From the NCBI GenBank assembly GCA_947561395.2, contig OX387183.1:60619915-60683914 (forward strand): 64,000 nt of DNA, read 5' to 3'. Positions 23,801 to 34,600 of the stretch are shown here, piece after piece (positions within the stretch are counted from its first letter, which is position 1; every line of letters starts with the position of its first letter). A model generated the notes under the pieces. It was not told the DNA's origin, searched no databases, and saw only the letters and a list, made by a program, of their open reading frames with translations. Both the position numbers and the translations under genes were made by a program. Source of the DNA: Buxus sempervirens (taxonomy: Eukaryota; Streptophyta; Magnoliopsida; Buxales; Buxaceae).

Positions 23801-23812
23801 TGAAGAATCCAT
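20801..23812 (-). CDS. Copia gag-protease-integrase polyprotein (5' part of gag-pol)
   Basis: 1003-aa frame. Gag with the UBN2-type retrotransposon domain fills roughly residues 30-230. A CCHC zinc knuckle is at C269-C272-H277-C282. The aspartic protease motif DSGA starts at D357. The integrase zinc-binding motif has H495, H500, C524 and C527, and the catalytic triad fits D554, D617 and E653 (IHSDVWG, LRSDNGG, NGVAERKNR). The C-terminal part contains the usual LVDCPPGKKPVG linker before RT and then stops (TAG at 20803-20801, followed by a second in-frame TAG). All enzymatic signatures appear intact up to that point. Normally this polyprotein continues into RT-RNase H. Confidence 0.93.
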   Translation of the reverse strand: MDSSSNNMPEPSQPRSVPTVVQSEGIFNAGIILNESNYDIWSQLMEMHIAEREKLSYIRCKTKPPAEFEDGYERWYAENQKVKRWILMSMTPEIMKRYVRLSTAYDIWSALSKAFYDGSDELQVFVLNQKAFTAAQKGKSLSEYYGELTGVFRELDHRDKVVMKDPDDIIAYRKSIERLRVHIFLAGLDASFDQVRGEILRKELVPDLEECYSLIRREVVRRATLVGESEKSEASAMMTRNRPTHNREDRQRDFPPKRTNGVDKLTYKCTHCNQIGHTKDRCFELVGYPEWWDHSRAARKKKTGPAAAAAVVATDVATDIGTDAEIQTSSVFVATTDNGGKVFNISSPVSNSAWIIDSGATDHMIFDSRQVNLLKPSSQQLVSTANGNTTPVIGEGSLSLTDTLNLTSVLVVPSLEYNLLSVSQITKALSCVVIFWPDCCVFKDIQTKQTIGCGIRRGKLYYLDLVSGISDKLHQVLAVNGYEGEKKISEIWLWHRRLGHASFGYLRKLFPSLFIKVDVSSFHCDVCEMAKSHRTPFPLSLTLSPLPFMVIHSDVWGPSKVNTLGGSRWFVTFIDDCTRMTWLYLMQSKGEVNSLFQKFHKFVETQYNAQVKILRSDNGGEYQSSELQKFLHAHGTIHQTTCSNTPQQNGVAERKNRHLLEVVRASLIAAHMPLSYWGEALTSAAYLINRVPSSSIEFQTPLQVLTTAVGTTSVPNLPPHIFGCVAFVHLYKHQRNKLAPRALRCVFVGYAIHQKGYRCYHPPTQRMFITMDVVFHEDEMYFLSESKLQGEYQKEIQTLDYDLIQYEYQICEETAAGEVCPNDVATPAATEPSVTETAENIAESDDGEWPETEGGTQIEGTGETEGITQSEDTSPFLFEGEPPVNIPHQSSTEDVLDRGSQPQIKQLPHRQTRGIPKPTYEPELSSRVKYPMSHYVSHKNLSESNQSFVNQLSTVAIPNSVQEALADPRWKVAMNEEMNALQKNQTWELVDCPPGKKPVGWAC

Positions 23813-23856
23813 CAGTTGTTGATGGACGACTTCAGCAATAATTCTTCAGATCGTTT

Positions 23857-23869
23857 GGCTCTGATACCA
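23857..23869 (-). promoter_or_regulatory. Copia primer binding site (iMet tRNA)
   Basis: TGGTATCAGAGCC directly adjoins the 5' LTR on the minus strand. It is the standard plant Copia site for priming minus-strand DNA synthesis with initiator-Met tRNA. Confidence 0.95.
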
Positions 23870-24191
23870 TGACGAAAATAGAAGATGAAGATAGAAGAAT
23901 TCAGATCTGGAAAAACAGTATTTCTTGCTGTATTTTTCATACCATTCATGGGAGTATTACATCACCCTTTATAGGATCTTACCTAACTATGAATAAAGAA
24001 AGAAGCTTTACATTCTGGAAACCTTCCAGAGAATATCTACAGCAGTACAATGAGTTAGGAAATGATTCAAAACAGATCCTATAATCAAGGAACTAATCAA
24101 GGAACCAATTCCTATAATCAAGGAACTAATTCTTAATCGGTTAAGGAAATAAATCTCCAGATCCTTCAATTTAGGAACTAATTCTTCAACA
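23870..24191 (-). repeat. Copia 5' LTR
   Basis: 322 bp, the promoter-bearing LTR in element orientation. It matches the 3' LTR throughout. It is followed by target duplication TCGAC. Confidence 0.95.
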
Positions 24192-25076
24192 TCGACATGC
24201 CCTCTCCATGAGTCTTATAATGAATTTTAAGAGACTCGTAGAGATCGTCTCATTCACGCATCGGAAAGCACTTAAGGTGAGCTTTTTGTTTTTATATTTT
24301 TACGACAATCGCAGAACATTACGAAACACACCATCCAACTCCGAATTGCGAATCCTGTCCTGCTTCCACAGCGACGACAATGTCCCCAACATCATCACTC
24401 TCCTTCCAGCTTCCAACCCAACTGAAGAAAGCCCAATATGTGTCTATATGGCTCACCTCGTCGAGCTCGGCGGCCGAGCTACCCCTTTGATTCTTCCCCA
24501 TAAATCCTGCAAGAAGAGAGCGTCAAGGCCTACAACCACCAACCACATTGTGTCTGCCTTCAAGAACTACTCATCTAACACATACGGCCTAGTCTCTGTC
24601 CAGCCCTTCACCATCGTGGCTCCATACAGGACCATGCACGAGAGCATTTACAAATTAGCTGATGAAAAGCTGATACCCTTCATTATCATCCCTTGCTCCA
24701 TGAACCAAGCGGTTCGTGGCGTAGGAAGCAGTGGCATACGTTCACTTAACAGTAGATTACTAGCTCTCGCGCCCTGTATGGTTGGGATCCTTGTCGACCG
24801 GGGTCTGCCTCCAAAAATTCGCTATACAAGCTTCTCTTATCATTTGGCAGTGGTGTTCTTAGGCGGAGAAGATGATCGTGAAGTGTTGGCATATGGGATT
24901 CGCATGTGTGAGGACCCGGGCGTGATGGTGACGGTGTTGCAGTTCATAGTATCGGACGAGAGCAAGGATTATGATGAAGAGAGGCAGCTTGATGATGCAT
25001 TTGTTGACGAGTTCAAGATAAAGAGCATTAGCAAACGCAACCTCTCCACAGAGCAGCAAAGGGAATCCCAAGAGAG
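24192..25076 (+). pseudogene. CHX cation/H+ exchanger pseudogene, C-terminal cytosolic part
   Basis: Continues the CHX frame after the Copia insertion: HALSMSLIMNFKRLVEIV joins SFR of the preceding sliver once the 5-bp duplication is removed. The last transmembrane segments are largely missing between about 24270 and 24320 (an internal deletion). The universal-stress-like cytosolic domain is then readable: SELRILSCFHSDDNVPNIITLL, SPICVYMAHLVELGGRATPL, FIIIPCSMNQAVRG, APCMVGILVDRG, VVFLGGEDDREVLAYG. The frame runs open from 24208 to 25095, an unusually long survival for a pseudogene. It leaves CHX sequence at about 25070, where a LINE fragment begins. Confidence 0.9.
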
Positions 25077-25554
25077 GCTGCGATTGGGTGTATAGCAAGA
25101 GATTACCAAGGCAAATGCCTTGGTGCCATAGCACAGAAGATTGGGATCACAGAGTTGTTGGTGGCAGAAGCTACAGCGGTTAGAAAGGCCAAGAATGGCT
25201 AACCATCTCAGGTTTCAAAAAGTGATACTAGAATGCGACTGCAGAAGCTTGGTTGGGATCTTGAACAAGGACAACGAACCACCCTGGAGAATAACTATTC
25301 TTGTGGAGGAGATCATGTTATTGGCCTCCCTCACCTCCCCATTCAAGCAATTTACAGAGAAGCCAATGCTGCTGCTGATGGCTTGGCTAATTTTGGCATC
25401 ACAAACTATTGCTGTTTCTGGAGTCAAAACTTGCCCGTATGTATGACAATATCGCGTCACTGCTGATGTTATGGACCGGACTTCTCCTAGAAGGATCCTT
25501 TCTTGTTTTAATTAATAAAGTGTGTTGTGACTGTTTTCCTATCAAAAAAAAAAA
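25070..25554 (+). mobile_element. 5'-truncated LINE fragment (RNase H end and poly(A))
   Basis: Begins inside the CHX coding region with an RNase H-type sequence in several frames: AAIGCIARDYQGKCLGAIAQKIG, LLVAEATAVRKA, VILECDCRSLVGILNKDN and AIYREANAAADGLANFG. This is the RVT_3 RNase H domain found at the 3' end of plant LINEs. A 3' UTR with an AATAAA-like stretch follows, then a run of A at 25544-25554. No target duplication could be fixed. CHX sequence resumes after it. Confidence 0.75.
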
Positions 25555-25876
25555 GTTTTCTTGAAACAATTGCTCAGGACGGGTTGGAGGTGATTATGAC
25601 CTTGTGATGGTGGAATTGGGTGTTTAGAAAGTGATTATGACCTTGTGAATTGAGATGGTGGGGCGTCGACGAGGAACTAATGTATCATTCCATGAAGGAA
25701 TGGCGAATTGGATAAGAAGTGCAGAGCTGGGTGTGATCAGCAAACAGCTTGCGTCCTCCAACCTCTCGGCTAGCATGTTCTCTGTGTTGGTGATTCTGAG
25801 TTTCACAGGCAGACTAACTGTATCTCAAGAAAGCAATGAAATACTTTTATGCGTCTACGGGTATCGATCGGATTAG
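25555..25876 (+). pseudogene. CHX pseudogene, extreme C-terminal tail
   Basis: After the LINE poly(A) the CHX tail resumes. GDYDLVMV appears first, then in another frame MVGRRRGTNVSFHEGMANW and SAELGVISKQLASSN...SMFSVLVI, equivalent to the conserved end of CHX proteins (VGRR...ELGVIGD.LASSDF...SVLVVQQ). The break is explained by a local duplication: GTGATTATGACCTTGTGA occurs at 25590-25607 and again at 25631-25648. The family stop is lost and the frame runs on to 25876. Confidence 0.85.
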
Positions 25877-25879
25877 TGC

Positions 25880-28800
25880 ATGTGTGGTAATTTGTTGGAT
25901 TATGATGCTGCGACCGAGCTCGTCTTGTAGACTTGTTCGATTTCCCCGCAAAGACTCCTCTTTCTAATCACAACTTGAATACTTTACTTGCTTTCTCGTT
26001 GGAGTTCTCCATAAACTTAAAAAGTCTTAAAACCACAAACCAAAAAGAAGGAAAAAGGAAATGGTTCGAGTTCTCATTGAATTCGGAGGAAAATTGGCCA
26101 AAATTAATGCCAAGGAATGTCATACAATCAAAACAACCCTAACCATTAATGCATTAACAGCAAGCACAAGATCATTGCATCACATGCTTCAACCTGTAAT
26201 ATCTAAATGTTCGTCATCTGAGAAATATCCTACGCGTAGCTTCTTCGACCAATCAATACAAACGATAAAGACAGAAATTAATAGAGTTAAAAGATGGTAC
26301 CAATCTAAGAAATACAAACTTCAACACATTGAACGCATTCACAACAAGATTTTAGAAAGAAAAAAAATCTACTAGCTATCCCAGAAAATATATACAAGGG
26401 CAATTAAATGTAGTATATTTTTAAAGGCAATTATCACTGATCAATCTGAATCACTCTTAAAGAAATCAAGCTTTAAAACAAGCTTGATGCTCAGGGGTGA
26501 TGTTCTAATCCAAGACAAAGCCTGTCGGAATAAGAATATCCAAACATCTGACTATTTAACTACAGGTCTTGTTATAGTTTGTATATGATACATGTTCATT
26601 GTGGCAAACCATGTTCATTGTGGCAAACCAAACACTGAGACAGCTTCAAGTTTTATTCTCTTATGCTTATAACCATGAAAATGGTTGAAGGCAACAAAAA
26701 CAAAAATAAATTAATTTTAGTACAAGTAATAACACAGGAGAGGCAATGGCTAGCATCAAGACCTAGAAGATTTCTAAAAGTAATCATTTCCAGTGTCTTG
26801 GATCGGTTATGTATAATGAAAAGAATATCAATGGGGATATTTCTTGAAGTTTGCTGACTGCAGTGGAGGGGAGATTCTGGACTGTTTCTAGATCAGATTA
26901 TTCAACAAAAGTCAAAAGGAAAGTTTACACGATAGCTACTCCAATTGCTTGGATGTATGGAACAAAAAGGCATAATATTCATAAGATTAGCACTGCTGAG
27001 ATTAGAATGATGGGATGAATGTAGGAGAATTAGGAAAGGTAAGACAAAGAACAAAAAATATCCAAGACCGCAATTGTACCTGGATACTCCGATTGGAGTT
27101 ATAGTTTTTGCTGACTTGGATAGCTGAACAAGATTCATGCTACCAAAAGCAATTAGTTCAGATCAAGGTGCACCATGCCGTCTTAGACACCATTCTGCTC
27201 AGAACCTGTTGTGTCGCTAAGCAGGAATTCCGCTGGCACACTGCTCCTGCTACCGTAAAATTCCATGATGAAATTCCAAAATATTTTAAAATTTTCAAAA
27301 AACTAGTAAAGAAGCCCAAAAAATTTGTAAAAATTCATAAAAATTAAGACTTTTACAAACTTCCATGGCCTTTTTTGAATTTTCTCATTTTTTTTATTAA
27401 TTCTTTTAATTTTCATACTTTTTTTAATAATAGCTTAAATATTTAATTATCCAAATCACATTTGGACAAGTAAACTCATATAAACTTCCATGGCCTTTTC
27501 CTAATTTTTCTAGATTTTTTATTTTTATTTTTAGTAGTTTCTAATATTAAAATATTCTTTAAATAATTACATATCTGACATCAACTTTAATGAGTAAATA
27601 GCTCTATGTAGATTTCCATTATCTTTTCCTAAGTTTTGATGATTTTAAAATTTTAACAGCACGTTCAAAATTTCTAACTGTTACTTTCAAAAAATAACCC
27701 AATTAAGTGGCACAAGCGAAACATACCTTCCATTTTATGAGTGAAATTGGCAAAACTTCAAATTTTCTCTCTTTTTGCTCATGAAATAACCAAATTAAGA
27801 GGCAAATGTGGAACATGCCTCTAATTTTATGAGTGAAATTGGCAAAACTTCGAAATTTCTCCCATTTTGCTCATAAAATAGGCGGCACGAGCAGTACATT
27901 CTGCCTGTGCCTTCCAATTTTTTTTATCCAAAATCAACAGTTCACTGAAACCAAATGGTTTCAATGCAGCTTTCCACCAGCACAGCGAAATTTCAGGGGC
28001 ACGAGCAAAACTTTGCCAAAGTTGCATTCCTTGGTTCAGATAAAGTTCTCAATCATTCTTCTTGTTGTCATTATAATAATGAAAAATATATATCAAATAA
28101 TCTCAATTGTTTAACACTAGCTCACCCTGCTTTGTTTTTGTGCCAATAGGCATGAGTGGTCTCTTTTTTGTTATCAAGTTTCTCTTCATTGTGATAACAA
28201 TACCAGATGGGGAAAGGCAATATTTTTTTGGGACTTCTGTTATAGTAAAACCTGGGTTTCATGTCTGGCATCTTATTTGAACATATATCTTATTCAAAAA
28301 GAACGTTGTAACAACACAAGAGATGACCATAACTAGGATCAAAGTTCAGATTGATTCATTGAAGGTAGCAGACAATTTTTGAGAATGTTACCAGTATAAC
28401 TGAGAATGTGAACAATTGCCAGAGACTCTAGATTTATACCAGAAAATGGCATTAGAACATAGTCAAGAAAAAGCAGACAACAACTTCTTAACATCCTTTT
28501 GTGAATACTGAAAACATCCTTTGACAGAACAGATCAATAAACGGAATGGCTATTTTCTGGTCTGACCAGGCTCTATATGGGGAATAGTTTGGCAATGTAA
28601 AATATCTGGCAGATACTATATGTTAACCAATACACCAGTTTGCTCATCGATTCATACATTATTCAATTTATCTGGATTGGCACATATGATGTAATGAATG
28701 CACAAGGCAGGCACCATAGTTGGATAGAGAATGCTGCTTGAATATTTGAATCTTGATACAATCATGAGAAGAAAAATACATAAATAATACAAATATGAGA

Positions 28801-29239
28801 CCGCAATCCTCTTAGATGTTTAGTGATGTGCCAGAGTATTTTTTAAAAGAACCTGTACTCTGATGATTCCAAGGTCTTCCTACCAAAAAGGAGAAATAGA
28901 AGAAAAAAAAAAAGGATTCCAAGGTCTCGGACGGAACTCAACCATAACTATAATCAGTATGGGAAAAAAAGGGCCAATTAATTCAAGTTCCTGCCTCATC
29001 TATATGAAATCACCATGACTGGAGTAACACATGAAAGAAATGGTAACCAAGACAACATCATCCCTAGCTCTAAAATTAATACAACCTACAGGGGTTCACA
29101 ATCCAGTTGGAGACCTGATAGTAAAGGCCAACTCAAGGAGTTGGTATTTAAAAATATAGGATTCATCATCGGAGAGTGAGAAATACTGAATTAAGTATCA
29201 CCTGACAAAATCAAGCACAATCCTCCGAGCATCCAAATC
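25880..29239. other. Intergenic DNA, no gene recognised
   Basis: AT-rich, with no convincing coding region. Minor repeats are a perfect 19-bp tandem duplication at about 26591-26628 (core CATGTTCATTGTGGCAAAC) and a two-copy repeat with a 92-bp period near 27732 and 27824 (TTTTATGAGTGAAATTGGC). The 3' UTR of the Abraxas-like gene probably reaches into the right end. Confidence 0.5.
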
Positions 29240-30899
29240 CTACTCCAAGCCAGCAACTTTGTACCTTAATTTTGTATTTTGACTTTCCTGTCAATAAGCA
29301 ATACAACAAGTCAATAAATATCGCATCACAAAAAACTATAAAAAAAACTAGATAACTAGAAAAGTTCTTATTGAACAACTATAAAGTCATTCACCTCCAA
29401 ATTATTAAAAACATTTTGGAGGGAAATTAATCAACCGAAATAAAGGCCACATTTCATTTAGGAGAAGCTTTATTCATCAAAAACTTGAGTTTATACACCA
29501 CATTCAATACGTACACTATCAAACACAAGCATCTAGAAACAAGTAAAAATCTGTCAGTTCAAGGTTAAAGTGCATGTGAGCTCAAGCTTCCTGAATCACC
29601 ACCCATACAAAGAATATGCAAACATAAAGCTCTAAGGAGATATGTAACCCACTTTTAAATGATCAATGCAGATCAATGCATTAAATGGAACCGTAATCCA
29701 ATTAATTACAGCTGAAAAGTATCCTTAGAAAAGTCATATAATCAGTTGAAAACTGAAGTAAGCATTAATAGCAGAAACTCTAGTACCCTAAATTGGTCCA
29801 TAAAACGATAGTTACCGACAATGTAATTTCAATCTTAAGAATGTACTGAAATTGCATATAAAATTATCATTAAAAAAAAAAAAAAGACGATGTCTCTGCA
29901 AAGCAAGCTCATATTCATAGGCGGATTCAAGAAACCAAAGAAATTGAAGAAGGTAAAAATTTGAAAACCTAAAATACAATCTCAAATCACCTGCTCAAGA
30001 ACCCTAGCCGAACTTTTCTCCACCAGCCGTGCTAAACCCTCCAGTTTAGCAAGCATCGTACCATATAAATCCTCCAACTCCGAAGTATACCTTGTAGCGT
30101 CAGAACCCATCAAACGACTCAGCCTCCCTACCTCAAAACCGTCCGCAGACATATCCAACTCTTTCTGCTCCTTCGACACCTGCTTCAGCTGCTTCGGATT
30201 ATCATTCCTGCCACACGCCGCCATTGACGAATCCCTCAATTCGCACGATAGCAATGGGAACGGAGAATTAGGGCAAAAAGCACCGTAATGCCCACGGAAT
30301 GCCGGTCCAATGTTCACGACATCCATAGATTTTGGCTCAAAAACACCGAGCGAACGGCGGAACTGAAACGTACGGTGCTCGTGCGTGTGGATCAGCTGAT
30401 CGGATAATGGTGTCGAAAAGACGATGAAGACACAAGGTGGAAAATCGATGGAGTTCGGCATATCGTCAGGCGGAATAAGATTTAGGGTCTTGCTGGCAAG
30501 AGAGGCAGAGACAGCAAATTCTCTCATGGAAGGTCGCAGATGGGTTTTACGCCGTCCGATGAACCAGCCGATAAGAGATGATCCTCGACAGCTGAGCAAG
30601 CGACGAAGTGCAGTGAGGTCAAGTCGACCCACAGGGTCGTAGAAGCTATTAACGGTGCCGGAGCAGAAATAGCCTGTAACGTTGGCAACCAGATTCGAGG
30701 AATCGGAGCGATTCGAAGAAGACTCGGTGCTGTCGTCGTCCGGAAGACCGGAGGGGGTTACGTGGGTGACATGACCGAAGAGGAGGCCATCCACGTCTCC
30801 GGGCGAGGATGAGAACCGCTGGATAATGGAAGCAAGTGTGGGGCCAGAGACCGCGATCTTCTGTAGAGGAAGATCGTCCATGGCCGTTTCCATTAACAA
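29240..30899 (-). CDS. Abraxas-like (FAM175) subunit, BRISC/BRCA1-A type
   Basis: Encodes a scaffold MPN-fold protein related to Abraxas/ABRO1, which holds the K63-specific deubiquitinase BRCC36 in BRISC and BRCA1-A complexes. Exon 1 (30899-29991) includes LQKIAVSGPTLASIIQRF, GDVDGLLFGHV, SLIGWFIGRRKTHLRPSMREF and a C-terminal helical segment likely to be coiled coil. No JAMM zinc-binding motif is visible, as expected for the inactive partner. The donor after VLEQ (CAG/GTGATT, 29991/29990) and an acceptor at 29288 join phase 0 to exon 2 (29287-29240), ESQNTKLRYKVAGLE, stop. The first Met is at 30899. MDDLPLQKIA at 30881 is the more family-like start, giving about 312 aa. The frame past the stop still looks coding (see findings). 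Confidence 0.85.
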
Positions 30900-30919
30900 G
30901 TGACGGGGTAGGTTTCACC

Positions 30920-31651
30920 GTTTCTGGAACGATGGAAGAAAGAAATGAAATCCCTACCTGATTCAGTATTTTGGAAGATACGTTAGTGTAAGATAAACCC
31001 CTGATTCATTCCTGAGTCCTGACTATGCCTGTGTAGGTCCCATCTCACGAGAACTCCCAAATATCTAACGGTTAGCTGCTTCGATGAACTCTCGTGCTTT
31101 TATTTCGCAATTGGTCACCCAAAAATGTAATCTGAAATGCTTAGTTGCCCTCGTTTCTTCGATTACACGCAGTTTCATATTAACCAGCTCTTTTTTTCTA
31201 TCACCAATTATTTTGATCAAAATGCCAAAAAGTTCTCAAAAATTGTGCTTAGTATTTTTAATTTGGAAGAGTAGCTGCACCAGTTAAAATTCTAAATTTG
31301 ATATGTTTCCAAGGTGCTCTCTCACTTATGTGTGTATATATGTAAACTTATATATTATTACTGTTGTTATTGTCATTATTATTATATAATTATTTTACCA
31401 TTGGATCAATAATTAATAATGAGATTTGCTTAACTAAACATTCTTTGGGTGATAATACAATATCCTAAACCATCAACCCGTGGTCTAAACCATAATCAAC
31501 TTCAACTACTAAACTTTTTTTTTTTTTGGGTTAATTCAACTACTAAAATTGCTCATAGAAAATGTTCCCCATTAGACTCTTAGCCACTGTTTTTTAAAGC
31601 CTAGAGTGGACTTGTTATTTACCTTGGCTCATCATTATCATAAGTCAGTTC
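30920..31651. other. Intergenic DNA upstream of the Abraxas-like gene
   Basis: Contains the presumed promoter and 5' leader of the minus-strand Abraxas-like gene near 30900-31080, then AT-rich DNA. No gene or transposon end is visible. It stops at CCACC (31652-31656), the target duplication of the LTR cluster. Confidence 0.5.
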
Positions 31652-34600
31652 CCACCTGTGCGCGGTGAAATCGCACGGCGGGGCACACGGGTCGTGTGCG
31701 TGCCTTCTAAAAATTGAGTACCGAAGTTGCCACTGCCTGAGAGGTGCAGGTAGACACAGGGTAACCTAACCGGGTCTATTTTGGTCTACGACTTGAGATT
31801 CTGACTAAATGCTCGGTTACGGTTCGGGGAAGTCTGAAGACACCCCGGTCCGCCCCATCGGTTGATGGGTCCCTCGGGTCTTCCTAGTTTGAATCAACTA
31901 TACTCACCCTTATCCTATTCCAGCATGTATCAAATTAAGTTTGATGGGACTTTCTGCAGGTGTAAGTCCCTTTTATTTATTTTTATCTTTTAGTTACTTA
32001 AGTGAAGTGGGTCTGGTATGGGTCCCTTTGGGAGACCCATAGGTTGCCGGGTTGGGCTTTAGCCCATGGCCCATTAGGGTTATTGGGTAACCCTTTTAGG
32101 AATTTGGTTATTTTGTTTTTAAATAATTTAGACATGCATTTAATTAAATTTGTTAAGATTTTTAAAAGAGGCTAATGGGCTTGATGGGCCCACAGGCCAT
32201 TAATCAATGGCCTTGACCCATTTATTGGGAAACGGGCCTTAGTGGGCCGGATCAGGTGTGGGCCCCGTTGGAAGGCCCACAAACATTATTTAGATCAAAA
32301 GTGGACTTGGGTCCACAAAGTGGGTTTGGGCTGACCCACGGGTCCAACTGGGTTCGGGTCATATCAACTTGGGTCGGATTGGGTCCAACCGGATCTTAAA
32401 AATTGGTTTTAAATATTTTAATAAAGATAACCGCACTTAGTCTATGTTTGCGGTTCGACCAAAAACTGATTTTTTCTGGAACTTTGGTCAGAAACTGCTC
32501 GCCGGTCTTTTCTCGACGTCCGCCGCCTTCTGCAGACTCCAGAACCGCTTCATAGTAGCTCAGATTCTTCATTTAAGCCAAAAATGGCCTTTTTCATGAG
32601 GCTGTAAATATTAGAGCATTTTCACTTTTGATTCCTCCTTTAGATTCCCAAGGAGAGACTCTAGATGTCTCTTCTTTGGTTCAAGGACTGATCCCTCCCT
32701 TTCATTCATGACAGAACGAGACTAAAGGCAAAAAAACCTTAAACCACACTAAACTCACCTAATCTATATGTATATACACCTAACCAAGATGAATGAAAAT
32801 ATGAATGAGACAAGAATGAACATATCATTGCATGAGGGCAACAATACACGATACTACACAATAACAAATCAAAAGTTAGATACTTAAGACTCTATGCATG
32901 CAATGAGATCAAGTTAGGGAAGCTAAAGAGGAACCCAAAAGAATAAATATGCATGGGTTGAAAGAAAGTTTCTTATGATTTTTTTTAGTGGATAAAAACA
33001 AATCTAAAATGGGTAGGAACATGGATGTGCATGAGACTCATTTCCTAAAAAAATGCTTCAAGGTGTGTGTGAAGGTGACTAAAAAAGATGCATGACATGA
33101 TGAACCTACATGTGCACGACTAAAATATTAAATAACCTATACAGCACACATAAAAGAGGATACCAATCACTTCTCTTGGGAGAAGGGAGAGAGGGGAGAG
33201 AGATCTTAAGGGTACAATACAGACCTAAAGGAGGACAAGCCCTCCTAAGAAGATCAATAATAACGATCAAGGGTACAGCTCTTACAACAACATTCTTTGA
33301 AGTTTATTCACAAGAACCTCCTCCTAAACCTTGATTTTACCAACTCCTCCAGATGTGCTGTGGTCCCAAGAAAGATGTTGACAACGATTTTGGAGCCTCC
33401 TTCCACTCCAAAGAGTCCTTTTCTTTGAACACTTTAAAGAGATGGTGATGAAATAAAATGGTGAAGAAGGATTACAAGGACAAAATGGGAAGTAACAAGG
33501 GTTTTTGTTGGTTGAAAGAGATGGGTTAGGATTTTTCTAGGTTCGGACTGGAGGGATGTGGACGAAGGAAGCCAAAGATTGAAGAGATTGGAGAGAGCCG
33601 ACCAGAGTGGGACAAGACTGGAGCTCCAGGGGCCAGCCAATTTAGAGAGAAAAAAGGGAGTGAGAGTCTCCTCTTTTTTTGCAGTGACCGAGTGGTCTAG
33701 TAAGTAATGATGGGCTGTAGCCCCTTTTTAAAAAAAAATCGAAAGGGCACTGTGCGCACCCAATTTCAGATCGCACGCGAGGTGCATGTGAAATGATGCT
33801 CGCCTCGAGACTGATTTGGAGTCACCACTGTCTGAGAGGTGCAGGCAGACACAAAAGGGGCACCTATTCAGGCCTAATTATTCTGATCTGCGGCTTTATT
33901 AGAGATCTGAGCAAGTTTCCGGTTACGTCTAGGGAAGTCCGAAGACACCCTAGCCCGCCCCATCAACTGACAGGTCCCATGGGTCTCCTTGGTTTTGAGT
34001 CAACTTAATTCTCACCCAATTCCTAAGCCAGCATGCACACTTATTTGGTCTGAGTGGGGACCATTGAAGGTGTGGGTCCCCTTTTTATTTGATTTTATCT
34101 TTTTATTAAGTAATGAAGTGGGTCTGGTATAGGCCCTGTTGGAGGGCCCGGTGGAACCCATGTTGGGCTTTAGTCAAGCCCAAGGCCCAAATCGGGTTAT
34201 TGGGTAACCCTTATTGGATTTTGGCTATTTGGTGTAAAGATTCAATTATATTTACACAATTTAGTGGGTTTGAGTTTTTTAGGGCCCATTGGGCTTGGAC
34301 TTGGCCCATGGGCTGTTAACTAAGTGGCCTCGGGCCCATTTATCAAAATGGACCTTGGTTAGGCCAGACTGGGCATGGGCCCCTTTGGAGGGCCCAAGAA
34401 GCCTTTGGTGGCCCGTTGGGCCCACAGTCACAAAATGGGCTTGGAAAAGTCCAAGAAGCCCAATGGGTCGAGTTGGGTCTAAATGGGTCCAAAGAAAAAT
34501 GATTTTTAAATTACTTCCTAATCTGCCCGTATTTACTGTGCGGGCGGGCTTAGCCCGTAAACGCATTACGGTTTAGGCCTGCCCGTATAGTACATACGGG

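Larger units (their letters stand above)
19005..24191 (-). mobile_element. Copia LTR retrotransposon, recent insertion
   Basis: 5187-bp element transcribed on the minus strand. Both LTRs are 322 bp (19005-19326 and 23870-24191), with ends TGTTGAAG...TTCGTCA in element orientation. The 5-bp target duplication TCGAC is perfect at 19000-19004 and 24192-24196. The primer binding site TGGTATCAGAGCC (23869-23857) abuts the 5' LTR and matches the 3' end of initiator-Met tRNA. The polypurine tract GAGGGGGAG (19335-19327) abuts the 3' LTR. The order gag-protease-integrase-RT-RNase H defines Ty1/Copia. LTRs appear identical by eye over their full length, so insertion is recent. The coding frame is interrupted between integrase and RT. 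Confidence 0.96.

Noticed and set aside
23857-23869. Possible tRNA gene because of similarity to iMet tRNA
   Set aside because: Only the short complement of the tRNA 3' end is present, placed against the LTR; it is the primer binding site.
24208-25095. An intact 295-aa soluble gene
   Set aside because: It is the cytosolic tail of CHX, continuous in frame with the part before the Copia element, lacking its membrane domain and its normal C-terminus.
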